From positions 1 through 16,773 of the forward strand of contig JBBRSD010000015.1 in the NCBI GenBank assembly GCA_038245725.1: a stretch of 16,773 nucleotides of DNA, read 5' to 3'. Under the pieces are notes generated by a model. It was given only the letters and a program-made list of their open reading frames with translations, had not been told where the DNA came from and made no database searches. Positions 7,636 to 13,809 of this stretch are shown here, piece by piece (within the stretch, counting starts at the first letter, position 1; every line of letters begins with the position of its first letter). This stretch comes from JBBRSD01 sp038245725 (lineage in GTDB: Bacteria > Actinomycetota > Coriobacteriia > Anaerosomatales > JAAXUF01). Made by a program: the position numbers and the translations under genes.

Positions 7636-7655
7636 ACCGCCCGGCTCAGGGCGGT
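7636..7655. terminator. Hairpin between convergent genes
   Basis: ACCGCCC and GGGCGGT form a perfect 7-bp stem around the 6-base loop GGCTCA, 13 bases after the lysozyme-like gene stop and 26 bases before the slipin stop. It lies where a shared terminator is expected. The T tracts on both sides are poor (GACTTTCG on plus, CTTCTCGG on minus), so its efficiency is doubtful. Confidence 0.5.
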
Positions 7656-7680
7656 GCGCGACTTTCGTCGCCAGGCTGAC

Positions 7681-8463
7681 TCAGGCTTTCTTCTGCGTGA
7701 ACGCCTTCCCGATGTCAGCAGCAAGCGTCACGAATTCGCTCGGCATCATGATGATGGTGGTCGTGTTCTGCTCGGCGCCCACCTCGGTGATCATCTGCAT
7801 GCGGCGCAGCTCGAGGGCGAGCGGGTTCTTGGTGATGACGTTGGAGGCTTCTCCCAGCTTCACCGAAGACTCAAGTTCGGCTTCAGCCTTAATGATGCGC
7901 GCGCGCTTCTCCCGCATGGCCTGGGCTTCCTGAGCCATTGCGCGCTGCATGCTGGCGGGTATCTCGACGTCCTTCATCTCGACCATCTCGACCTTGACCC
8001 CCCACGGCTCAGTCGCCGCGTCGACGACTTGCTGCAGGTCGCTGTTGATCTTATCGCGCTCCTTGAGCACCTCGTCGAGGACGTGCTGACCGATGATGTT
8101 GCGCAAGCTCGTAAGTGCGACCTGATACGACGCGGTGTAGAAGTCGGCGACACTGATGACGGCCTTCTCGGGGTCGACGATGCGCAGCCACACGACGGCG
8201 TTGACCTTGACTGTCACCGAGTCCTTCGTGATCGACTCCTGGCTCTCCATATCGATCGTCATCGTTCGCAGATCGACCTTCCGCTGTACCTCGACGCCGA
8301 ACGGGATGAGCCAGTACAACCCGGGTCCGCGCGTTCCGTGATAGCGCCCGAGCCGGAAGACGATGGAGCGCTCGTACTCGTTGGCAACTCGCAAACCCGA
8401 GACGAATGCGAAGAAGAGAAACGCGATTGCGGCGAGAAGGAACGTGGCTGCGAAACCCAGCAT
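7681..8463 (-). CDS. Slipin-type SPFH/band 7 membrane protein
   Basis: The product has 260 residues from the ATG at 8463, which has AAGGAGGG about 7 bases upstream; a GTG at 8502 would add 13 residues that look like leader sequence. An N-terminal hydrophobic hairpin or helix covers about residues 2-22. The SPFH domain follows, with VFRLGRYHGTRGPGLYWLIPF, VDLRTMTIDMESQESITKDSVTV, LRNIIGQHVLDEVL, WGVKVEMVEMKDVEIPASMQRAMA and an AQAMREKRARIIKAEAELES coiled segment. This is the stomatin/slipin arrangement, at typical length. Family members form oligomeric membrane microdomain scaffolds. The NfeD-type partner often encoded beside bacterial slipins is not next to it here; the upstream neighbour is a TerC protein. 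A GC-rich hairpin (8486-8508) lies in its 5' leader. Confidence 0.9.
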   Translation of the reverse strand: MLGFAATFLLAAIAFLFFAFVSGLRVANEYERSIVFRLGRYHGTRGPGLYWLIPFGVEVQRKVDLRTMTIDMESQESITKDSVTVKVNAVVWLRIVDPEKAVISVADFYTASYQVALTSLRNIIGQHVLDEVLKERDKINSDLQQVVDAATEPWGVKVEMVEMKDVEIPASMQRAMAQEAQAMREKRARIIKAEAELESSVKLGEASNVITKNPLALELRRMQMITEVGAEQNTTTIIMMPSEFVTLAADIGKAFTQKKA

Positions 8464-8485
8464 GGTGGTGCCCTCCTTGTAGAGC

Positions 8486-8508
8486 CCGGCGGCCCGGCGC
8501 ACCGCCGG
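8486..8508 (-). other. GC-rich hairpin in the slipin 5' region
   Basis: CCGGCGG and CCGCCGG form a perfect 7-bp stem with a 9-base loop, about 23 bases upstream of the slipin ATG and downstream of the TerC stop. No T tract follows it on the minus strand. It could be a weak terminator or leader structure, or simply reflect GC bias. The rest of the 117-base gap shows no clear promoter. Confidence 0.3.
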
Positions 8509-8580
8509 AACCGAGACTGCCTCTATGGTACCCGCTTGCCTCTCACGCCGGTCGCGGCATGCGAGTGCGGCCCGCTCCGA

Positions 8581-9330
8581 TCACACGCCCGACGGTCCCT
8601 GCGTGGCCTTCTCGTGCACGAGGTTCGCCTGCCGGCGAAAGTTCAACGCCTCGACTCCCAGCGAGAACAGGATCGCGAAGTAGACGTAGCTGCGCTGGAT
8701 CTCTTCGCCGAAGCCGTCGGCGATGAGCAACACCCCCACGAGCACAAGGAACGCGAGCGCGAGAACCTTGAGCGACGGATGGCCGTTGATAAAGTCCGCA
8801 AGCGGGCCGGCGAAGAACATCATCGCGAGGATAGCGATGGTCATCGCGATGATGATCAACACGTACTCGTGCGTGAGGCCCACAGCCGTGAGCACGGAGT
8901 CGACCGCGAAGATCATGTCGACCACCATGATCTGCAGCACGACCGCGGCCATCGTTCCGGCCGACGCCTTGATGGGCGACTCCGCCTCGTCTTCCTTGAG
9001 CTCGGTAAGCTTGTAGATCTCGGTGACGGCCTTGTAGGTCAGGAACAATCCGCCGGCGAGCAAGATGACGTCTTTCGCGCTGAAGGCATGCCCGAGCAGC
9101 GTGAACAGGTCGGCGTCGAGGCCGAGCAGCCACGAGACTCCCAGCACCATCGCGATCCGGCCGATAAGCGCGAGCGATAGTCCCGCTCGGCGCACGACGC
9201 CTTGCTGCTCCTGCGGAACGTCTTGCGTGACGATCGCCAGAAAGATGATGTTGTCCACGCCCAGGACGATCTCGAGAATCGTCAGGGTGATCAGAGCTAT
9301 GAGTGCCTGGATGCTGAACAGGTGGGCCAT
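8581..9330 (-). CDS. TerC-family integral membrane protein (YkoY-like)
   Basis: The product has 249 residues, ATG start with GGGAGGAAT about 7 bases upstream. The family hallmark is present near the N-terminus, LEIVLGVDNIIFLAIV (about 19-34), and again in the second half as QIMVVDMIFAVDSVLTAVGLT (about 133-153). These Asp/Asn/Ser residues in membrane helices form the presumed metal site. About seven hydrophobic segments are visible, with a charged loop (ELKEDEAESPIKAS) between the halves. TerC relatives include Mn2+ exporters that supply or protect exoenzymes and tellurite-resistance proteins; the substrate here cannot be read from sequence. The roughly 80 bases upstream show no yybP-ykoY manganese riboswitch. 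Downstream gene is the slipin, 117 bases away. Confidence 0.9.
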   Translation of the reverse strand: MAHLFSIQALIALITLTILEIVLGVDNIIFLAIVTQDVPQEQQGVVRRAGLSLALIGRIAMVLGVSWLLGLDADLFTLLGHAFSAKDVILLAGGLFLTYKAVTEIYKLTELKEDEAESPIKASAGTMAAVVLQIMVVDMIFAVDSVLTAVGLTHEYVLIIIAMTIAILAMMFFAGPLADFINGHPSLKVLALAFLVLVGVLLIADGFGEEIQRSYVYFAILFSLGVEALNFRRQANLVHEKATQGPSGV

Positions 9331-9411
9331 GCGCGCATTCCTCCCGGAGCGGTCGTGGTGCGCCCATTATGCCGCAAGCGCCTCACGTGTCAGCGGCGGC
9401 CGACCTCGCGC

Positions 9412-10665
9412 TCAGCGCAGGCTGAACTCCTCGTAGAAGATGCGCGCGCGCCGAACGCCCAGAGCGCGCAGCTGCACGATGAATGCATCGCGCATTGGCT
9501 TTGGGCCGCACACGAACACCGAGAGGTCAGCCGGCTCGGCGATCCCGAGGTTCGCAAGGTCGAGGTGCCCGGCGACCCGCGTCGCATGAAGCGTGAACGT
9601 GGTCGAAGGGTGCGTTGCGACGGTGCGCTCGATCTCGTCTCGGTAGATCGCATCGGACTCGAATGGGACCGTCCATACGAGATGCACCTCGCAATCGTCC
9701 GGCACACCCGGCAGCATCGCGAGGAACGGCGTGATGCCGATGCCGCCCGCGAGCCACAGCTGCCGTCTGCCTCCGCGTGCGAGCTCGAACCGGCCGTACG
9801 GCCCCTCGATCCGGGCGATCGAACCCGCCGAGAGGCGCCCCTGCAGCGCCTGGGTGAAATCGCCGGATGCCTTGATGCTGAAGCGCAGGCTGCCGTCGGT
9901 TGGAGCGGCACTGATGGTGAACGGGTGCTGCTCTCGGGCGGGGCCGTCGTCGAAGGAGACGAACGCGAACTGGCCACCACGGTGCGCGATAGGCCGGGTC
10001 TCACCAGCGAGCCGAATCTCGAGCACATCGCCGCCGAGGTGGACCGGCTCTCCCACTCGGTAGCGATGACGCTGCACGAGCCACGGTTCCAGCGTCTCGT
10101 GGAACGCGTATGCGAGCAGCCCGGTTCCCGCGACTCCGTAGACCCAGACTCGCATGAGCGGCAGCGCCAGCACGACCGGATGCGCCAGCAGCGAGTGCGT
10201 GACGCCGGCCGCGACGAGCAGCCCGTTGAAGCGGTGCGTGAACTTCCAGTGCTGATATCGCAGCGTGACGAGCCTGCGCCACGGGGCGCGCGGAGCCACG
10301 GCGACCAGCACAACGATGATGATGAGTGTGAGCGTGGGCAGTCCAACGAGGCGAGCCGGAGTCCAGCCCGGCGTCTTCGGCATGATGGTGAAGTGCGCCG
10401 CGAGCACGATGGCGGCGGTGATGCCGTTGAAGCGGTGCGACACAAAGACCCGGTCCAAGCCGACGAAGAGGTCTTCGAGCGGCCGAGCGCGAGTCGCGAG
10501 CAGCAGGTTGGTGCTGAGAATGATCAGTGCTGACGTCGAGAGGAACTCGGCGAAGATGCGCCCCGGAGGCAGCGGGAACGGAAAGCTGCTGAGCGCGATC
10601 GCCCAGAACATCGCGTTGAGCGCGAACGTGCACGCGAGGGCGATCGCTGGGCGATAGCGCGGCAC
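9412..10665 (-). CDS. Ferric-reductase-like transmembrane flavocytochrome (FRD, FAD and NAD(P) domains)
   Basis: The product has 417 residues from the GTG at 10665. The N-terminal half has about six helices with two histidine pairs spaced as in ferric reductase-like heme domains: H77 and H91 (SHRFNG..AAHFT) and H144 and H157 (THRFNG..GVTHS). The C-terminal half is a ferredoxin-NADP reductase type module. EQHPFTIS (about 245-252) fits flavin binding, GPYGRF is at 288-293, LAGGIGITPF (about 305-314) fits the NAD(P) pyrophosphate site, and VCGPKPM is at about 385-391. The protein should pass electrons from NAD(P)H through FAD and heme across the membrane, to an acceptor that sequence does not reveal. 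The start is uncertain: the frame stays open upstream to 10797 with plausible coding sequence but no ATG, GTG or TTG. The Shine-Dalgarno match at 10665 is weak. Confidence 0.88.
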   Translation of the reverse strand: MPRYRPAIALACTFALNAMFWAIALSSFPFPLPPGRIFAEFLSTSALIILSTNLLLATRARPLEDLFVGLDRVFVSHRFNGITAAIVLAAHFTIMPKTPGWTPARLVGLPTLTLIIIVVLVAVAPRAPWRRLVTLRYQHWKFTHRFNGLLVAAGVTHSLLAHPVVLALPLMRVWVYGVAGTGLLAYAFHETLEPWLVQRHRYRVGEPVHLGGDVLEIRLAGETRPIAHRGGQFAFVSFDDGPAREQHPFTISAAPTDGSLRFSIKASGDFTQALQGRLSAGSIARIEGPYGRFELARGGRRQLWLAGGIGITPFLAMLPGVPDDCEVHLVWTVPFESDAIYRDEIERTVATHPSTTFTLHATRVAGHLDLANLGIAEPADLSVFVCGPKPMRDAFIVQLRALGVRRARIFYEEFSLR

Positions 10666-10928
10666 GCTAGACGTCCAACCGAACGCGCGCAGCAGCCGCC
10701 ACTGTTCCGCCTTCTCCTGATCGTCATCGGGGTCATCTTCAGTGTACCCATCCTGCTCGTCGGAAGCGGCGATGCAGGCCCGCCCCGGGGCGGTCGACTA
10801 TCCTCCCTCGCAAGGCCGAGCAATCGAGAGCGGTTGCTGGGTATGTATCAGAAGCCTGTCTCGGAATCCGGGACGATGGTGACACCGGACCGACAGGAAT
10901 CCGCGGACCAATGAAGAGAGGGGCTCCC
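10666..10928. other. Divergent intergenic region with GC palindrome
   Basis: This stretch of 263 bases separates the ferric-reductase-like gene from the cupredoxin gene. The minus-strand portion 10797-10666 is open in frame with the reductase and may be coding. CCGCCCCGGGGCGG (10780-10793) is a perfect 14-base palindrome. Both promoters should lie here, but I cannot assign -35/-10 boxes with confidence. Confidence 0.4.
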
Positions 10929-11408
10929 GTGACCATCAGAAAGCGTGTCTGTGTGCTACTCGTCGTCGGACTCGCGGCGGCTTTGGCCCTCGCGCTGCCG
11001 GGTTGTTCGAGCCCAAGCGCACCGACGCCCAGCGTCACACCGAGCGGCGGCACGAGTGGCACCACCGGCGGCGGCACCGGCGAGGTCAGCGTCGTCGAGG
11101 CCAGCTACCAGTTCAACCCCTCGGCGATAACGGCGAAGGTCGGCGACAAGGTCTCCTTCGCGAACGAGGACGCCGTGCCCCACCGCATCGTTGTCGGCAC
11201 GACCGATCTCGGCGTGCAGAAACCGGGCCAGACGGTCAGCTGGACCGCCGATAAGAACGGCACGTTCCCCGTGAAATGCACCATCCATCCGTCCATGACC
11301 GGCCAGATCACCGTTGGCGCCGGTGGCGGAAGTGGCAGCTCGACCACGCCGAACAACGGTGGATCCAAGGCCCCAGCCCCTCCGTCCGGCAATGGCTACG
11401 GCTATTAG
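10929..11408 (+). CDS. Cupredoxin (plastocyanin-like) lipoprotein
   Basis: The product has 159 residues from the GTG at 10929, which is preceded by GAGAGGGG at good spacing. An ATG at 10911 adds six residues but has a poor ribosome site. MTIRKRVCVLLVVGLAAALALALPGC is a lipoprotein signal with the lipobox LPGC at about 23-26. A Ser/Thr/Gly/Pro linker follows, then a cupredoxin domain: YQFNPSAITAKVGDKVSFAN, VPHRI (His85), VKCTIHPSM (Cys117, His120, Met123). The His/Cys/His/Met set is the type 1 copper site of plastocyanin and azurin relatives. The C-terminus is a low-complexity Gly/Ser/Pro tail ending NGYGY. It should be an extracytoplasmic, lipid-anchored one-electron carrier. The neighbouring quinone-type genes suggest a respiratory context, but no partner is certain. 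Confidence 0.9.
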   Translation: MTIRKRVCVLLVVGLAAALALALPGCSSPSAPTPSVTPSGGTSGTTGGGTGEVSVVEASYQFNPSAITAKVGDKVSFANEDAVPHRIVVGTTDLGVQKPGQTVSWTADKNGTFPVKCTIHPSMTGQITVGAGGGSGSSTTPNNGGSKAPAPPSGNGYGY

Positions 11409-11459
11409 ATCGCCGCAGCCGTCAGAACCCTTCTTAGTAGATTGCGACGGTGACCGGTA

Positions 11460-12386
11460 GTGTCAGACCCCCTGACTTCCACGATCTCTCGCACGCCCAG
11501 GGCGCTATTCGCAGCCATCTTCGATCTGTCCCGCGGGCGCCAGGCGCTCCTCTCGGTGGCCCAGCCGGCGCTGGGAGCGGTAATCGCCTTGGGTGGCCTG
11601 CCTTCTCCAAGCCAGATGGTCTTGGGTCTGGTCGCGGCGGGCACCGGGTTCCTGGCCGTGTTCTCCCTGAACGACGTGCTCGACCGGAGGGTCGACTCGA
11701 GGGCGCTTGTCGCCGGAAAGGACAACGTCACCGGGTTCGATATGGACACCGCGTTCTCTCGGCACCCGCTCGCCCGAGGTGATCTGTCCTTATCGGAAGC
11801 CGCCGTGTGGGTGGGAGGTCTTGCCGCCATCAGCGCCGTCTGCGCGTATCTGCTTGCACCGCTATGCCTCGCACTCTTCGCGCTCGCCGTCGGGCTCGAA
11901 GTCGTCTACTGCGGTCTGAGGTCTGTCACCTGGACGAAGACGATCATCTCAGGCGCGATGGTCGGCGTGGGCGGCTTGGCTGGCTGGGCGGCGGTGGCGC
12001 CGATCGACGCGAGAGCGGTCTCGATCTTCGCCTTCCTGGCGCTCTGGGAGATCGCCGGCCGCAACCTACCCAACGACCTGTCCGACATCGAGGCCGACGT
12101 GAAGACCGGGATCCGCACGGTCGCCACCGTGTTCGGCGAGCAGACATCCGCGAGCGCTACGCTGGCCGGTGCTCTCGCCACCGTCGTGGCGTTGGCGCTG
12201 CTGCCCATCCCGTTCGCCGCGGCCGTACTCGCGGCGGCCCTGGGGATGTGGGCCATGGCGGCTCCGGCGTTGGCGCTCGCGCGTGCCCCCGAGCCCGAAC
12301 GCGCGGCGGCATACTTCAACCGGGCAAGCCTGCTCCCGGCGCTCGTGCTACCTGTCGTGATTCTCTTGCTGGTCATTCGGCTGTGA
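11460..12386 (+). CDS. UbiA-family prenyltransferase
   Basis: The product has 308 residues, GTG start with only a weak ribosome site. It is a polytopic membrane protein with the two aspartate-rich motifs of UbiA enzymes: NDVLDRRVD (about 71-79) and NDLSDIEADVKTGIRT (about 205-220). These bind Mg2+ and the prenyl diphosphate. Eight or nine hydrophobic helices are visible and the length is typical. It overlaps the following UbiE-type methyltransferase by 4 bases (GTGA), and that pairing matches the last two steps of menaquinone synthesis: prenylation of the naphthoate ring, then C-methylation. It could therefore be MenA, or the equivalent enzyme of the futalosine route. Other UbiA substrates (heme, tocopherol- or archaeol-type lipids) cannot be excluded, so I give no gene symbol. 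Confidence 0.88.
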   Translation: MSDPLTSTISRTPRALFAAIFDLSRGRQALLSVAQPALGAVIALGGLPSPSQMVLGLVAAGTGFLAVFSLNDVLDRRVDSRALVAGKDNVTGFDMDTAFSRHPLARGDLSLSEAAVWVGGLAAISAVCAYLLAPLCLALFALAVGLEVVYCGLRSVTWTKTIISGAMVGVGGLAGWAAVAPIDARAVSIFAFLALWEIAGRNLPNDLSDIEADVKTGIRTVATVFGEQTSASATLAGALATVVALALLPIPFAAAVLAAALGMWAMAAPALALARAPEPERAAAYFNRASLLPALVLPVVILLLVIRL

Positions 12387-13096
12387 CACAGAGCGCCGCG
12401 GACCAGCCCGCACAGAAGCTCTTCGACGACAACGCGTCCACGTACGACCGGGTCAACACCATCATCAGTCTGGGGCTCGATGCGCGGTGGCGCGATTGGG
12501 TCGCCCGGCAAGCGGCTACTCGGCCCGGCGCGCGCGTGCTCGATGCGTTCGCTGGCACGGGGCTGGTCGGACTGAGAGCGGCATCACGGGGCGCACGCGT
12601 AATGCTGGCCGACATCAGCCCCGGCATGCTTGCGGTCGCAACGCACCGCGCGAGCAAGCGCAAGCTGCACGTCTCCTGCGTCACGACCGATCTCACGACC
12701 GACAGTGTCTCGGTCCCGGGAGCGCCCTTCGACGCGATCACGATGGTGTTCGGCGTGCGCTATCTCGATGACCCCTCGGCCGTCATCCGAAACCTGTCAG
12801 GACTGCTCGCCGAAGATGGACGGTTCGTAGTAATGGAGTTCGTCGACCCTGAAGGCGGCTTCCTGTCCCGGATCGCCTCGTTCTACTTCTTCCGCGTGCT
12901 CCCGCGTATCGCCGGCGCGCTCGCTGGGCGGCGCGAACTCTACCAGCGACTCACGTCGACGACCCGCGCGATACGTGGCCGAGAGAGCCTCGAGCGGATC
13001 GTATCCGACGCCGGACTCACGATCGCCGAGACACGCGTCATGGGGTTCGGGCTGGTGGTCGGCATAGTCGCGACACCGGACCCGGATCGCCGCTAG
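12383..13096 (+). CDS. UbiE/MenG-type quinone C-methyltransferase
   Basis: The product has 237 residues from the GTG at 12383, which overlaps the UbiA stop (GTGA). The start of the protein, KLFDDNASTYDRVNTIISLGLDARWRDWV written here in pieces as FDDNASTYDRVN, SLGLD and RWRDWV, is the UbiE signature. The SAM-binding motif I is VLDAFAGTGLVGL (about 52-64), and ITMVFGVRYLDD corresponds to the post-II region. A GRFVVMEFVDPEGG strand and an FYFFRVLPRIAG segment match the family. Length is close to usual (about 230-250). It should methylate a demethylmenaquinone-like substrate using S-adenosylmethionine at the membrane surface. Translational coupling to the prenyltransferase supports a shared pathway. 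Which ring carbon is methylated cannot be decided by eye. Confidence 0.88.
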   Translation: MTQSAADQPAQKLFDDNASTYDRVNTIISLGLDARWRDWVARQAATRPGARVLDAFAGTGLVGLRAASRGARVMLADISPGMLAVATHRASKRKLHVSCVTTDLTTDSVSVPGAPFDAITMVFGVRYLDDPSAVIRNLSGLLAEDGRFVVMEFVDPEGGFLSRIASFYFFRVLPRIAGALAGRRELYQRLTSTTRAIRGRESLERIVSDAGLTIAETRVMGFGLVVGIVATPDPDRR

Positions 13097-13122
13097 CCGC
13101 CCGCAACCCGGCGTCCCGACCG

Positions 13123-13809
13123 TCACCCCCGCGGTTCTTGCGCCGAGAAGTCGATAGCCCGCACGTCGCCTCCAGCGAAACCGATGAACGCCACGTCGGC
13201 ACGGCGAGCTGCAAACAGTCCGCACTCGACCACGCCTGGAATGACATCGAGTTGCCGCTCGAGCCAAAGCGGGTCCGAGAAGTCCAGCCCGGAGACGTCG
13301 ATGATCGGATTACCCAGGTCGGTCAGGTAACCGGCCCGCACCTCGCAGACGCCGCCCAATGCCTCGACCATCTCGCCCACGGTCCGCAGGGCAGGAGCGA
13401 GTACCTCGAGCGGAAGCCTTGCGCGATCGCCGAGCCGCTCGACCACCTTCGACTCATCGGCGATGCAAACGAAGCGTCTCGCGGCGGTGGCGACGATCTT
13501 CTCCATCGTCAGCGCACCTCCTGCGCCCTTGATCATGCGACCGGCGGCATCGATCTCGTCGGCGCCGTCGATGTAGACGGAAAGCTCATCGATGTCACCG
13601 AGCGCGACGACGCGGACACCGGCGTGCTCCAGCCTGGCCCGCGTGTCAGCTGAAGTGACCACGGCTGCCGATGGCATGATGTCGGATTCGGCGAGCGCCT
13701 CGATGAACGCAGCCGCGGTCGTGCCCGTTCCAACCCCGATGACCGCTCCGGGCGAGACGTAGCTAAGCGCCGCGCGAGCTGCAGCAAGCTTCTCGGCGGT
13801 ATGGGTCAT
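13123..13809 (-). CDS. rpiA: Ribose-5-phosphate isomerase A
   Basis: The product has 228 residues from the ATG at 13809. The gene interconverts ribose 5-phosphate and ribulose 5-phosphate in the non-oxidative pentose phosphate pathway, in the cytoplasm. Hallmarks are GVGTGTTAAAFIEAL (about 25-39, phosphate loop), YIDGADEID (about 79-87), MIKGAGGALTMEKIV (about 92-106) and a C-terminal DVRAIDFS. The residues equivalent to the E. coli catalytic set (Asp81, Asp84, Lys94, Glu103) are all present. Length is typical. The start overlaps the stop of the upstream NHLRC2-like gene in ATGA, so its translation probably depends on read-through of that gene. The stop is 26 bases from the convergent ubiE-type gene. 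Confidence 0.95.
   Translation of the reverse strand: MTHTAEKLAAARAALSYVSPGAVIGVGTGTTAAAFIEALAESDIMPSAAVVTSADTRARLEHAGVRVVALGDIDELSVYIDGADEIDAAGRMIKGAGGALTMEKIVATAARRFVCIADESKVVERLGDRARLPLEVLAPALRTVGEMVEALGGVCEVRAGYLTDLGNPIIDVSGLDFSDPLWLERQLDVIPGVVECGLFAARRADVAFIGFAGGDVRAIDFSAQEPRG

Noticed and set aside
7654..9180. 508-codon plus-strand open frame
   Set aside because: It is antisense to the slipin and TerC genes, both confidently recognised, and its His/Arg/Asp-rich translation shows no known motif.
9331..9411. yybP-ykoY manganese riboswitch upstream of the TerC gene
   Set aside because: The upstream gap is about 80 bases and lacks the conserved loops of that class.
9202..10533. 443-codon plus-strand open frame
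   Set aside because: It is antisense to the ferric-reductase-like gene; long antisense frames are expected in GC-rich coding DNA.
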